This document shows positions 1 through 5,708 of a DNA stretch of 13,304 nucleotides, in pieces. Position 1 is the stretch's first letter, and the number at the start of each line of letters is the position of its first letter. Origin of the DNA: Pseudobdellovibrionaceae bacterium (GTDB lineage Bacteria > Bdellovibrionota > Bdellovibrionia > Bdellovibrionales > JAMPXM01); the NCBI GenBank assembly GCA_022843085.1, contig JALHOI010000035.1, forward strand, positions 1 to 13,304, in the 5' to 3' direction. The notes under the pieces are model-generated. The model made no database searches. It saw nothing but the letters and a program-made list of their open reading frames with translations, and was not told where the DNA came from. The position numbers were made by a program, and so were the translations under genes.

Positions 1-79
1 CTGATGCCGTGACGACTAATGCCATGACGACCGCACCACTGAAAAACATGCGGTAGACAAAAGTTAACCAAGTTCTCAT
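1..79 (-). CDS. Start of a leftward gene with an apparent signal peptide (partial, cut by window edge)
   Basis: On the minus strand an ATG at 79 opens a frame that stays open for 26 codons to the left edge. The peptide starts MRTWLTFVYR and continues into a hydrophobic stretch (MFFSGAVVMALVV), so a basic/aromatic n-region is followed by an h-region, as in a signal peptide or first membrane helix. No good Shine-Dalgarno lies upstream of ATG 79; an internal ATG at 49 is an alternative start. If real, the gene is divergent from the lipoprotein at 326 and shares its upstream region. The product cannot be named. A chance open frame of this length is possible, so confidence is limited. Confidence 0.4.
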   Translation of the reverse strand, partial: MRTWLTFVYRMFFSGAVVMALVVTAS

Positions 80-325
80 GCAGATTTATCGGCTGAAGGG
101 TCCGTTGTTGTTGACCGCCCACGGAAAAAACTTACGCGCGTGAATCAAAATGAGAATCGAACGTCATGAAACCGAAAATTCGATCGATTTTGCGACGTGA
201 GCGCAGATTTTCTTTGAGCGAATCTGCTTTGAAAGGTCGCGCCTTTGCAGCTCTGGGCTTGCATCTTCTTTGCACACCTCTGTGGTGACTCTCGCGGGCT
301 CGAAGTTCGTGGGTGAGGAGTGTCT
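80..325. other. Non-coding region left of the small lipoprotein
   Basis: No convincing long gene lies here. A minus-strand frame covering 145-357 is low-complexity, basic, and overlaps the lipoprotein start, so I do not call it. I see a 7-bp perfect inverted repeat GCAGATT/AATCTGC (203-209 and 221-227, 11-nt loop) and a short AAAGG/CCTTT pair (232-236 and 242-246). A 40-codon frame (166-288, plus strand) encodes a basic N-terminus and a hydrophobic C-terminus but has only a poor ribosome site. A TTGACC at 111-116 could be a -35 box, but no matching -10 follows. The region probably holds the promoters of the divergent genes on either side. Confidence 0.4.
317..320 (+). promoter_or_regulatory. 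Shine-Dalgarno that decides the lipoprotein start
   Basis: GGAG at 317-320 lies 5 nt before ATG 326. The competing GTG at 320 overlaps this site and would have no usable ribosome site of its own, so translation should start at 326. Confidence 0.6.
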
Positions 326-790
326 ATGTTGCGACCAGCTGTCTTAATCTTGGCCATGTTTGTTTTGGTGTTGGCTTTTCAGAACTGCGGTCAACCGCTT
401 GCACCCGGCCAAGACGCCGCAGCTCTTGAAGACAGATCGCTTGAGGACAGAGGGCTTTCTGATTTGCCGATTGTCGAGGTAACTCCGATCGTGAAATCGG
501 AGGCGAGTGAGCCGACGCGAGTTTTACTCGAAGGCTACTTTCGTAGCGGGTGCACAGGGCTTGTTGAGCCGGCGGTCCAGTCGGACGGCCGCGAGCATGT
601 GGTGCGAGCGCAAACGGCCGCGACGTCAGGTCATGGTGCGGCTAACGGTTCAGCCGCGGGTACCGCTTGCACATTCGCGATAGTTCCATTCGAAGTTGAA
701 GTGTCACTAGGGCAACTTCCGCCCGGACCACACGTCGTCAAATATTTGTCCGACGAGGGCCCGAGAGAAATCGTGCTTGAAGTTTTGTAG
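326..790 (+). CDS. Small predicted lipoprotein with a FQNC-type lipobox
   Basis: This 154-residue protein has a clear lipoprotein-like N-terminus: MLRPAVLILAM, a hydrophobic core, then LAFQNCGQ with the candidate lipidated Cys at residue 21. Asn instead of Gly/Ala/Ser at -1 departs from the textbook lipobox; from memory, FQNC lipoproteins are frequent in Bdellovibrio-type genomes, so I read it as a functional lineage-specific lipobox. The mature part is about 130 residues, begins with a Pro/Asp/Glu-rich linker, and has two more Cys (in RSGCTG and GTACTF) that could form a disulfide. I recognise no domain. ATG 326 is preferred over GTG 320 because of GGAG at 317-320. It converges on the barrel protein at 846, with 55 bp between and no convincing terminator. 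Likely envelope location; function unknown. Confidence 0.75.
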   Translation: MLRPAVLILAMFVLVLAFQNCGQPLAPGQDAAALEDRSLEDRGLSDLPIVEVTPIVKSEASEPTRVLLEGYFRSGCTGLVEPAVQSDGREHVVRAQTAATSGHGAANGSAAGTACTFAIVPFEVEVSLGQLPPGPHVVKYLSDEGPREIVLEVL

Positions 791-845
791 TCGAATCGCA
801 GAAGTAGACCGTCAATTCACGTCGCAAATTCGCGCGGAAAAATGT

Positions 846-1523
846 CTAGAAACCAAAACCTGCGACAACCCGAACGTAGGGCCCGCTTAAATCGAATGTC
901 ACCTTTGATCCGCCCGCATCTGTGACGGGGACGCCTGCAGACGTCTTAAGTTCTCCCATCGGTGCGTAAAGGTAACCGACTTCGGCACCCAACCGAACCA
1001 AGAGTAGTTTTGCACCCGCCTCAACTCCAACGGTCGCTGTGAACTGACTTTCTGTTTTGTAATCGGTCGTCACGCCGTTGGCGGAAGAGCGATACTTGAA
1101 GTCGCTGGCGACTCCGACTGTGGCGATAGGTCCGACGTAAACTAAGGTGTCGATCAAACGCTTGTTCACGAGAATCGATGTTCGCGACCAGTCGATCGTT
1201 GATCCAAATGCGCCCGCGGTTTCACTGCGTTTGAAAGTTTCGTGGCGGACTCCGAGTCCGACTGGCATCAATGGAACATTGCCCATGACGTCGAAGCTAA
1301 GAGTCTGCATCTGACTAATTTTTGGGTTCGAGGGAAACGCATCGTTGAGCCCACCGGGCGAAGTTGTGTGCTGCGAGTAGCCGGCCTTCAATTCAATCAG
1401 CGCTTCAGCCGGCGCGACGACGAGTACCGTCGCGAGAGCTAGAAACACCATCACTTGAGCCACAGCTCTCGTAACTTGAATCACATGTGCATTTGCAACC
1501 CGACGAAGCATGAAACTAGACAT
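846..1523 (-). CDS. Predicted outer-membrane beta-barrel protein
   Basis: A 225-residue protein. Residues about 1-41 form a long signal peptide with hydrophobic core (VMVFLALATVLVVAP) and probable signal peptidase I site AEA before LIE. The mature part has alternating polar/hydrophobic strands rich in Gly, Tyr, Thr and Val, and ends in ...VRVVAGFGF. A C-terminal Phe preceded by alternating hydrophobic residues is the usual signal recognised by the BAM machinery. The size suggests a barrel of roughly 8-10 strands, an estimate from length only. The frame continues upstream to 1583, but ATG 1523 has AAGGA upstream at good spacing, and the longer start would overlap the GT9 gene. It lies 44 bp downstream of the glycosyltransferase and is probably co-transcribed. 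Specific function is not recognisable. Confidence 0.75.
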   Translation of the reverse strand: MSSFMLRRVANAHVIQVTRAVAQVMVFLALATVLVVAPAEALIELKAGYSQHTTSPGGLNDAFPSNPKISQMQTLSFDVMGNVPLMPVGLGVRHETFKRSETAGAFGSTIDWSRTSILVNKRLIDTLVYVGPIATVGVASDFKYRSSANGVTTDYKTESQFTATVGVEAGAKLLLVRLGAEVGYLYAPMGELKTSAGVPVTDAGGSKVTFDLSGPYVRVVAGFGF

Positions 1524-1533
1524 GATATGAAAT

Positions 1534-1538
1534 TCCTT
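1534..1538 (-). promoter_or_regulatory. Shine-Dalgarno that decides the beta-barrel protein start
   Basis: Read on the minus strand, AAGGA lies 10 nt upstream of ATG 1523. The in-frame upstream start at 1583 lies inside the GT9 coding region, so this site supports the shorter protein. Confidence 0.6.
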
Positions 1539-1542
1539 TCGA

Positions 1543-1584
1543 AAGAGGCGACTTCTAAGAGCCGACTTTAAAGAGCCGACCAAA
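1543..1584. repeat. Three tandem copies of a 14-nt repeat across a gene end
   Basis: On the plus strand the units start at 1543, 1557 and 1571, exactly 14 nt apart. Each has a conserved 10-nt core, AAGAGSCGAC, and a variable 4-nt tail (TTCT, TTTA, CAAA). Copies two and three have identical cores; the copy at 1543 has one G/C change. On the minus strand, the copy starting at 1571 codes for the last residues of the GT9 protein; the TAA at 1568-1570 is the tail of the middle copy, and the rest lies in the leader of the barrel gene. It may be a slippage product that moved the stop codon, or a binding site in the leader. Confidence 0.75.
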
Positions 1585-2617
1585 GCGAACGCACCGACTC
1601 GAGGCTAATTCTGTTCATACAATCGTACTGCGGACACTGAGCACCAAGACAGGCTTTTTTTCCTGGGCATTCCACGTCTGGAACAAGAACCTGGACAGCT
1701 TCGCCTTGCGGACCCCAACGTTTCGGATGTTGCACTTTAACAGGGCTGTAAAGACCGATCACGGGTCGGCCCAAAGACGCGGTGAGGTGGGCCACGCCGG
1801 TGCTTGGAGCGAGCACGACCCGCGCCCCCTCGAGGACGTGAAGAAGCATAGGTCCCGAGAGTTTCTCGTTGAGCCAGACGACGTTTGGGGTCCCAGTGAG
1901 TGCCTGGCGAATTGGCTCAAGAACAGTTTCATCGCTCGCTGTTCCTGTGATCACAATCTTTTCTTTTTTCGCAGCCTCTTGAATCCACGAAATGTAATGG
2001 GACGTCGGCCAGTTTCGTGCGGATCCGCTCATGCCAGGATGAATCACCGCATACTTCTCGCGCTCGAGGCCATGGTCACTGAGGGTTTCTCCCTGCCAGT
2101 TTGAATCGATCGCAAGCTTCAGCGGATCGCGAGGCAGTTCGCCTTCGGAAATTCCAAGGCCGCCTTCGACGAGTCGCATATTGTATTCAAACTCGCTCAC
2201 TTCCGAAAGGCTGCGCTTCTGTCGAACACCTTTGTTGAGAAATAGAAATGTGTGCCACTGCGATTTAACTCCGACACGATTTGGAATTCGCGCAAGCCAC
2301 AAGAGCGGACTCACCCACCACGGGGCATGAAACAAGAAGACCGTCTTGTAATCGCGACTTTTTAACTCGCGAAGGAGATGTTTGAATTCAGCATACTGAA
2401 TTTTAAGTTTCATCTCACGAACGCGCCGCCTGGGAGCCGCGTGGTCGGCGATGTAACCCGTGTTTGGGGCGATCCACCAATCGACGGGCGTCTTGAAGAC
2501 GCTGTCCGCAGCTAGCGTCAGCACGAGATCGCCGATGCGATCCATTCGAATGAAAAGTACCGGGCCTTCGACAGTGTTCGCAGTCGGACTTTCAAGTCCC
2601 TCAGAATTCGCAGTCAT
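1568..2617 (-). CDS. GT9 family glycosyltransferase (ADP-heptose:LPS heptosyltransferase-like)
   Basis: A 349-residue protein, the usual length for glycosyltransferase family 9 (WaaC/WaaF type, GT-B fold), cytoplasmic enzymes that add heptose or related sugars to the LPS core. The N-terminal domain opens with the family signature LFIRMDRIGDLVLTL (about 21-35), with catalytic-type Asp at 30. The C-terminal nucleotide-sugar domain shows HPGMSGSARNWP (193-204), then APSTGVAHLTASLGRPVIGLY (270-290). A Cys cluster near the end (C317, C323, C328, C333) also occurs in many GT9 members. ATG 2617 is the only sensible start before the signature, though no strong Shine-Dalgarno is seen. It is upstream gene of a likely two-gene unit with the beta-barrel gene. 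The exact sugar and acceptor cannot be read from sequence. Confidence 0.92.
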   Translation of the reverse strand: MTANSEGLESPTANTVEGPVLFIRMDRIGDLVLTLAADSVFKTPVDWWIAPNTGYIADHAAPRRRVREMKLKIQYAEFKHLLRELKSRDYKTVFLFHAPWWVSPLLWLARIPNRVGVKSQWHTFLFLNKGVRQKRSLSEVSEFEYNMRLVEGGLGISEGELPRDPLKLAIDSNWQGETLSDHGLEREKYAVIHPGMSGSARNWPTSHYISWIQEAAKKEKIVITGTASDETVLEPIRQALTGTPNVVWLNEKLSGPMLLHVLEGARVVLAPSTGVAHLTASLGRPVIGLYSPVKVQHPKRWGPQGEAVQVLVPDVECPGKKACLGAQCPQYDCMNRISLESVRSLWSAL

Positions 2618-2816
2618 ATCGAGACGATAGCGGTAGGTCTTGAGCCCCGCAAATGAAGATCAACAAACGTGACGTAAACGTTTCTCGGTGGGCTCATCGT
2701 TAGCTATGTGCGTTATTAGCTGAAACTGAACGGCGATTTACAACGCGAGTCGAGGTGGTTAAGGTTTGAGCCAGAGGCAGACTTTTGACGCCGAGGGGCC
2801 AGAGGCGTCAGTTTGA
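2618..2816. promoter_or_regulatory. Divergent intergenic region between GT9 and EF-hand lipoprotein genes
   Basis: This 199-bp gap should hold promoters for both genes. On the minus strand TTGTAA followed 19 nt later by TAATAA is a possible but loosely spaced sigma70-type promoter for GT9. Other structure: a 7-bp inverted repeat TGAGCCC/GGGCTCA (2641-2647, 2690-2696) enclosing the palindrome AAACGTTT (2676-2683); a 9-bp direct repeat GCCAGAGGC at 2770-2778 and 2798-2806; and the hairpin at 2786-2810, described separately. Confidence 0.45.
2786..2810 (+). promoter_or_regulatory. GC-rich inverted repeat over the candidate ribosome site of the EF-hand lipoprotein gene
   Basis: TGACGCC (2786-2792) and GGCGTCA (2804-2810) are perfect 7-bp complements around an 11-nt loop. 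The right arm contains part of AGAGG (2801-2805), the only Shine-Dalgarno-like sequence before ATG 2817. In RNA the hairpin could limit ribosome access; in DNA it could be an operator. If translation begins at TTG 2877, the hairpin is simply in the leader. Confidence 0.45.
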
Positions 2817-5213
2817 ATGAAAGTCGCTAACACGGCTTTCCCGAGAATGAAAAGCCGCGGCTTTCCGGGGGGAAATTTGAATCGCTTCATTTCGAGGATG
2901 TTGATCTCTGGATCGATGGCGGGATTTTTTCTTGGAATTCTTGGCTGCCAGCTGCGCACCCAAGAATCGGTGCCTGAGACCGCACCACTTAAATTGTCTG
3001 GTCCCGCCGAAAACTGCTTTGGCGAAAGTTTGAAGACGTTTGAAACCTATTTCCGTAGTGAATCAGAGCCAGTCAAAATCGACGCTGCGTTCGAATGTGT
3101 GTCAGGCGCGCTTGAACTGTTCTCGACGTACGGCCGCGGATCGGTCGACCGCGAATCGTTTTCAAGTAAAGAACTGCGAGCATTTCTTGAGCGATATTTT
3201 CTTGGCAGCTTAAAACTGAACGACGCACTGCTCGGCGAATTTTTTCGTATCAAGCAGGCGCTTTTAGGCGGGTCCGCCGACCGGTTGACGAAGCCTGAAA
3301 TAGAGCGACTCACGCAAGTGCTTGAAACCCTCAGAGTCGAGGCGCAGAGACTTCGACCTTATGTCGGCATCTTAACTCAGTCGCGGCCTGTCGACAGCGT
3401 CGACGCGAATCTTCTCGAACAAGCCCTATCGGATTTCTCGTTCTCGATGCAGACATTTGGCGCTTTGCTGGAACAATCGAAACAAACCTATTATTTGGAA
3501 AACCTCAAAACGCTCCTGATCGAAATTCAGCAGCTTTACGCCGGGCGCTCGAATTGGAAAGGTCCTGAATGGTTTGCAAAGCAAACGCCCCTTCTTGCGG
3601 CCGCAAAGGCTTTGCTGATTCGGCCTCAAGGCGCGGCGATTGAGCCTGACGAGTGGGGTCTGTTGTTCTCGCATGTGGGCCGAATTTACGGATTATTTCT
3701 TCGATTTGAATACACTATCCGGGGGCGCGATCTTTTTTACGGCGAGGCTTTGCAGCAATTTGAAACTTCGGTTCTACAGGCGACCGACATTTTGCACGAC
3801 GCGATTTTAGCGAAGGGCACAGGCAGAATTGACTTAAATTTATTGCGGGTGTTCGTCGACGAGCTCGGCAAAGTGCAAACCTTCAAGCTTCCAATTCAAG
3901 CCTCGACCATCTCGGGGTTGTTTGAGCCTCTACTTGAACGTGTTTTTAATCCGGTTGTGACCGGTGAAATGGCTTCAGAAAAGCTGGATCCGAGCGATCG
4001 ACTTTCAGTGAATGGTTACCGCGAGGTTCAAGGCGGTTTGACGTTGGTCAATCTCGAGCGCCTTCGCGACACCTTGCTGAGCTGGGTCGAGATGCAAAAC
4101 CTCTGGGACCGTCTGGAAAGAGACGCTTACCGAAGCGACGCCTCGCTGAGAGGTCAACCAATCCCCCTTCGAACGGTTCGAAAATTCTGGGCGGGCTACA
4201 CACCTCAGCACCAAGAGGCCTGGGGAGACCTGAAGGCTTTGTTTGATCGCGCGCAACCTCCGATGATTTGGCCCGACGGTCGGCTGATGCTGGCTAGGCC
4301 TAAGGACATCGTGGTCGACCGAAACTCATTCGCGGGAATGAATTGGAAGCAACAAATCATCCGAGGTTTGGGGCACGGTTACGTCAGCGACCCCGTCGGT
4401 CTGCGCATGAAGGGAATTACACAGTCGCAACTAAAAACCGTCTTCGATGATTTCAGACTTTTGACCGTCGATTTGAAATTTGTAGATCCGTTGGATTTCG
4501 ACATCTGGAAAACGGGATTCACGATTTCCAACATTTTTCTGGCGTCTTCAAACGGCGATGATCGGTTGGGTTATCACGAGGCTGTGGATCTTTTTGTTTT
4601 CTCGTTTGCGGCCGGCGTTGTCTCGAAGCAGATGGTTCGTACCGATGTCTATGCGAATTGCGAAAATGGCGATCTGAACTCGGGCGGTAACCCGCGTATT
4701 ATAGCGAGTTGCTGGCGATCCCGTCTTCGTGCTGGTTACGAAGGCTTTTTCGAAAAGATGCCAGCCTGGGCCAATATGTCGAAAGCTTGGACCGACGCCG
4801 AATGGAATGGTTTTTTTGCTGACCTCGAAAAAGCCTCTCGCAAGCCGACCAACCCGAATGGACCGCTTGCAGCATCCGAAATGGATCGACCCGTGACAAT
4901 TCACCATTACATTGAATCACTTTACAGGCGCTGGGATTCAAATGCGGACGGCCAATTGAGTTTCATCGAAGCCGACAAGTCCTACTACTTGTTTCGACAA
5001 ATCTTGCAGAAGGCCTCGGGCTTTTCGAAAGATGAAGAAGTTCGTGCGCTGTTTTTCTATCTTTTGACGTTCGGCAAACCGCCCGAGTCGTTTAGCGAAA
5101 AGCTTTACTGGCTTTGGTGGAAGAAGGCTCCCCCTGAGGAGTGGGAGAAACGAGTCATGGCGGATCGTCGCGTTTTGACCCAGATTTTTGGCAACCTCGC
5201 GAGCCAGCTTTGA
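2817..5213 (+). CDS. Large predicted lipoprotein with EF-hand loops
   Basis: A 798-residue protein in the full frame. A hydrophobic segment (about 29-43) ends in the lipobox ILGC with Cys 44, so export and lipidation are likely. The first 20 residues are unusually long for an n-region. A TTG at 2877, with GGGGGGA 3 nt upstream, would give a compact 24-residue signal peptide starting MNRFISRM, and may be the real start. The rest is helical and soluble. One canonical EF-hand loop is present: D707-S-N709-A-D711-G-Q-L-S-F-I-E718. A second, degenerate loop lies at 577-588 (N579, D581, L584, E588; Ser at position 1). Two weaker loop-like segments (108-119 and 150-161) keep the position-12 Glu. Calcium binding in the envelope is plausible for the C-terminal loop. 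I recognise no enzyme domain. It converges on the response regulator 14 bp downstream. Confidence 0.8.
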   Translation: MKVANTAFPRMKSRGFPGGNLNRFISRMLISGSMAGFFLGILGCQLRTQESVPETAPLKLSGPAENCFGESLKTFETYFRSESEPVKIDAAFECVSGALELFSTYGRGSVDRESFSSKELRAFLERYFLGSLKLNDALLGEFFRIKQALLGGSADRLTKPEIERLTQVLETLRVEAQRLRPYVGILTQSRPVDSVDANLLEQALSDFSFSMQTFGALLEQSKQTYYLENLKTLLIEIQQLYAGRSNWKGPEWFAKQTPLLAAAKALLIRPQGAAIEPDEWGLLFSHVGRIYGLFLRFEYTIRGRDLFYGEALQQFETSVLQATDILHDAILAKGTGRIDLNLLRVFVDELGKVQTFKLPIQASTISGLFEPLLERVFNPVVTGEMASEKLDPSDRLSVNGYREVQGGLTLVNLERLRDTLLSWVEMQNLWDRLERDAYRSDASLRGQPIPLRTVRKFWAGYTPQHQEAWGDLKALFDRAQPPMIWPDGRLMLARPKDIVVDRNSFAGMNWKQQIIRGLGHGYVSDPVGLRMKGITQSQLKTVFDDFRLLTVDLKFVDPLDFDIWKTGFTISNIFLASSNGDDRLGYHEAVDLFVFSFAAGVVSKQMVRTDVYANCENGDLNSGGNPRIIASCWRSRLRAGYEGFFEKMPAWANMSKAWTDAEWNGFFADLEKASRKPTNPNGPLAASEMDRPVTIHHYIESLYRRWDSNADGQLSFIEADKSYYLFRQILQKASGFSKDEEVRALFFYLLTFGKPPESFSEKLYWLWWKKAPPEEWEKRVMADRRVLTQIFGNLASQL

Positions 5214-5217
5214 AGGA

Positions 5218-5238
5218 CGATTTTTCTCTAAAAAATCG
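5218..5238. terminator. A/T-rich hairpin between convergent genes, possible bidirectional terminator
   Basis: CGATTTTT (5218-5225) and AAAAATCG (5231-5238) form a perfect 8-bp stem with a CTCTA loop. It begins 4 nt after the lipoprotein stop and overlaps the response-regulator stop codon (5228-5230). Only two pairs are G:C, so it is weaker than a classic intrinsic terminator, but position and symmetry suit a shared one. Confidence 0.4.
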
Positions 5239-5659
5239 GATCGAACTTTAAGGCCCGCTTCAGTGTCGCGAGCAGTGTTTCTTGCGAGTAGGGTCGCAGA
5301 AGGTAGTCGGTGGCGCCCGCCGCAACGGCGTCGAGCAATTTCGCCGCATCACGATCTTCAGAGACAATTATGATTGGAATCGTGCTCCATTCCGAAAGCT
5401 GCCGAATGTTGCGGACAAGCTCGAGCCCCGACATTTCACGCATGCTGCGGCTAATGAAGACCGCTGCGAAAGCCTGATGCTTAGCCGGAGTGTTGATCAG
5501 CAATCGCAAGGCCTCTATGCTGTCTGTCACCTCTTCAACTTTTCCGATGCCCAAGCGGATAAGATATGACCTCAGTAAAAGTCGGGCGGCCTTTTGATCG
5601 TCGACCAAAAGAACGCCGAGCTGAGCTAAGTTGAGATGAGTCGAGTCGCCGTGATTCAA
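5228..5659 (-). CDS. Single-domain response regulator with a degenerate receiver
   Basis: A 143-residue protein that is essentially one CheY-like receiver domain. Strand one ends in the acidic pair D20-D21 (LLVDDQKAAR), strand four gives IPIIIVSED with the conserved Ser 100, and the end shows AAGATDYLLRPYS. Two key positions have changed. The phospho-acceptor Asp, three residues before Met in CheY (DWNMP), is Ser 70 here (FISRSMREMSG), and the invariant Lys before Pro is Arg 122. The domain should not be phosphorylated normally, so it may act constitutively or by protein contact. The frame runs upstream to 5938, but that part is antisense to the HD-GYP gene. TTG 5659, preceded by AAAAGGA at 5-nt spacing, is the likely start. 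It is divergent from the HD-GYP gene, suggesting a shared pathway. No DNA-binding or output domain is attached. Confidence 0.85.
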   Translation of the reverse strand: MNHGDSTHLNLAQLGVLLVDDQKAARLLLRSYLIRLGIGKVEEVTDSIEALRLLINTPAKHQAFAAVFISRSMREMSGLELVRNIRQLSEWSTIPIIIVSEDRDAAKLLDAVAAGATDYLLRPYSQETLLATLKRALKFDPIF

Positions 5660-5708
5660 GATTTTCCTTTTGAAGCTCGATCGTAGCCCGATCTGAGTCC
5701 AGTCGGTA
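5660..5708. promoter_or_regulatory. Short divergent intergenic region of the receiver/HD-GYP pair
   Basis: Only 49 bp separate the two starts. It holds the receiver gene's Shine-Dalgarno (AAGGA, minus strand, 5665-5669) and an imperfect inverted repeat, CTCGATC (5676-5682) with GATCTGAG (5690-5697), pairing with one bulged base. No clear -35/-10 pair is visible; the promoters may extend into the coding regions. Confidence 0.4.

Noticed and set aside
111..139. TTGACC as a -35 box for the small lipoprotein
   Set aside because: No acceptable -10 box at 16-18 nt spacing.
145..357. 70-residue minus-strand open frame
   Set aside because: Basic and Ser/Arg-rich, overlaps the lipoprotein signal peptide antisense, and has no ribosome site.
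791..845. Possible terminator between the convergent lipoprotein and beta-barrel genes
   Set aside because: Only a 3-bp CGC/GCG pairing was visible, and no T-run follows.
1706..2104. 132-residue plus-strand open frame
   Set aside because: Antisense to the GT9 gene, whose motifs are unmistakable; no ribosome site or domain.
4548..4941. Two overlapping minus-strand frames of 119 and 80 residues
   Set aside because: Both lie opposite the C-terminal part of the EF-hand lipoprotein; two frames overlapping each other with no homology suggest chance.
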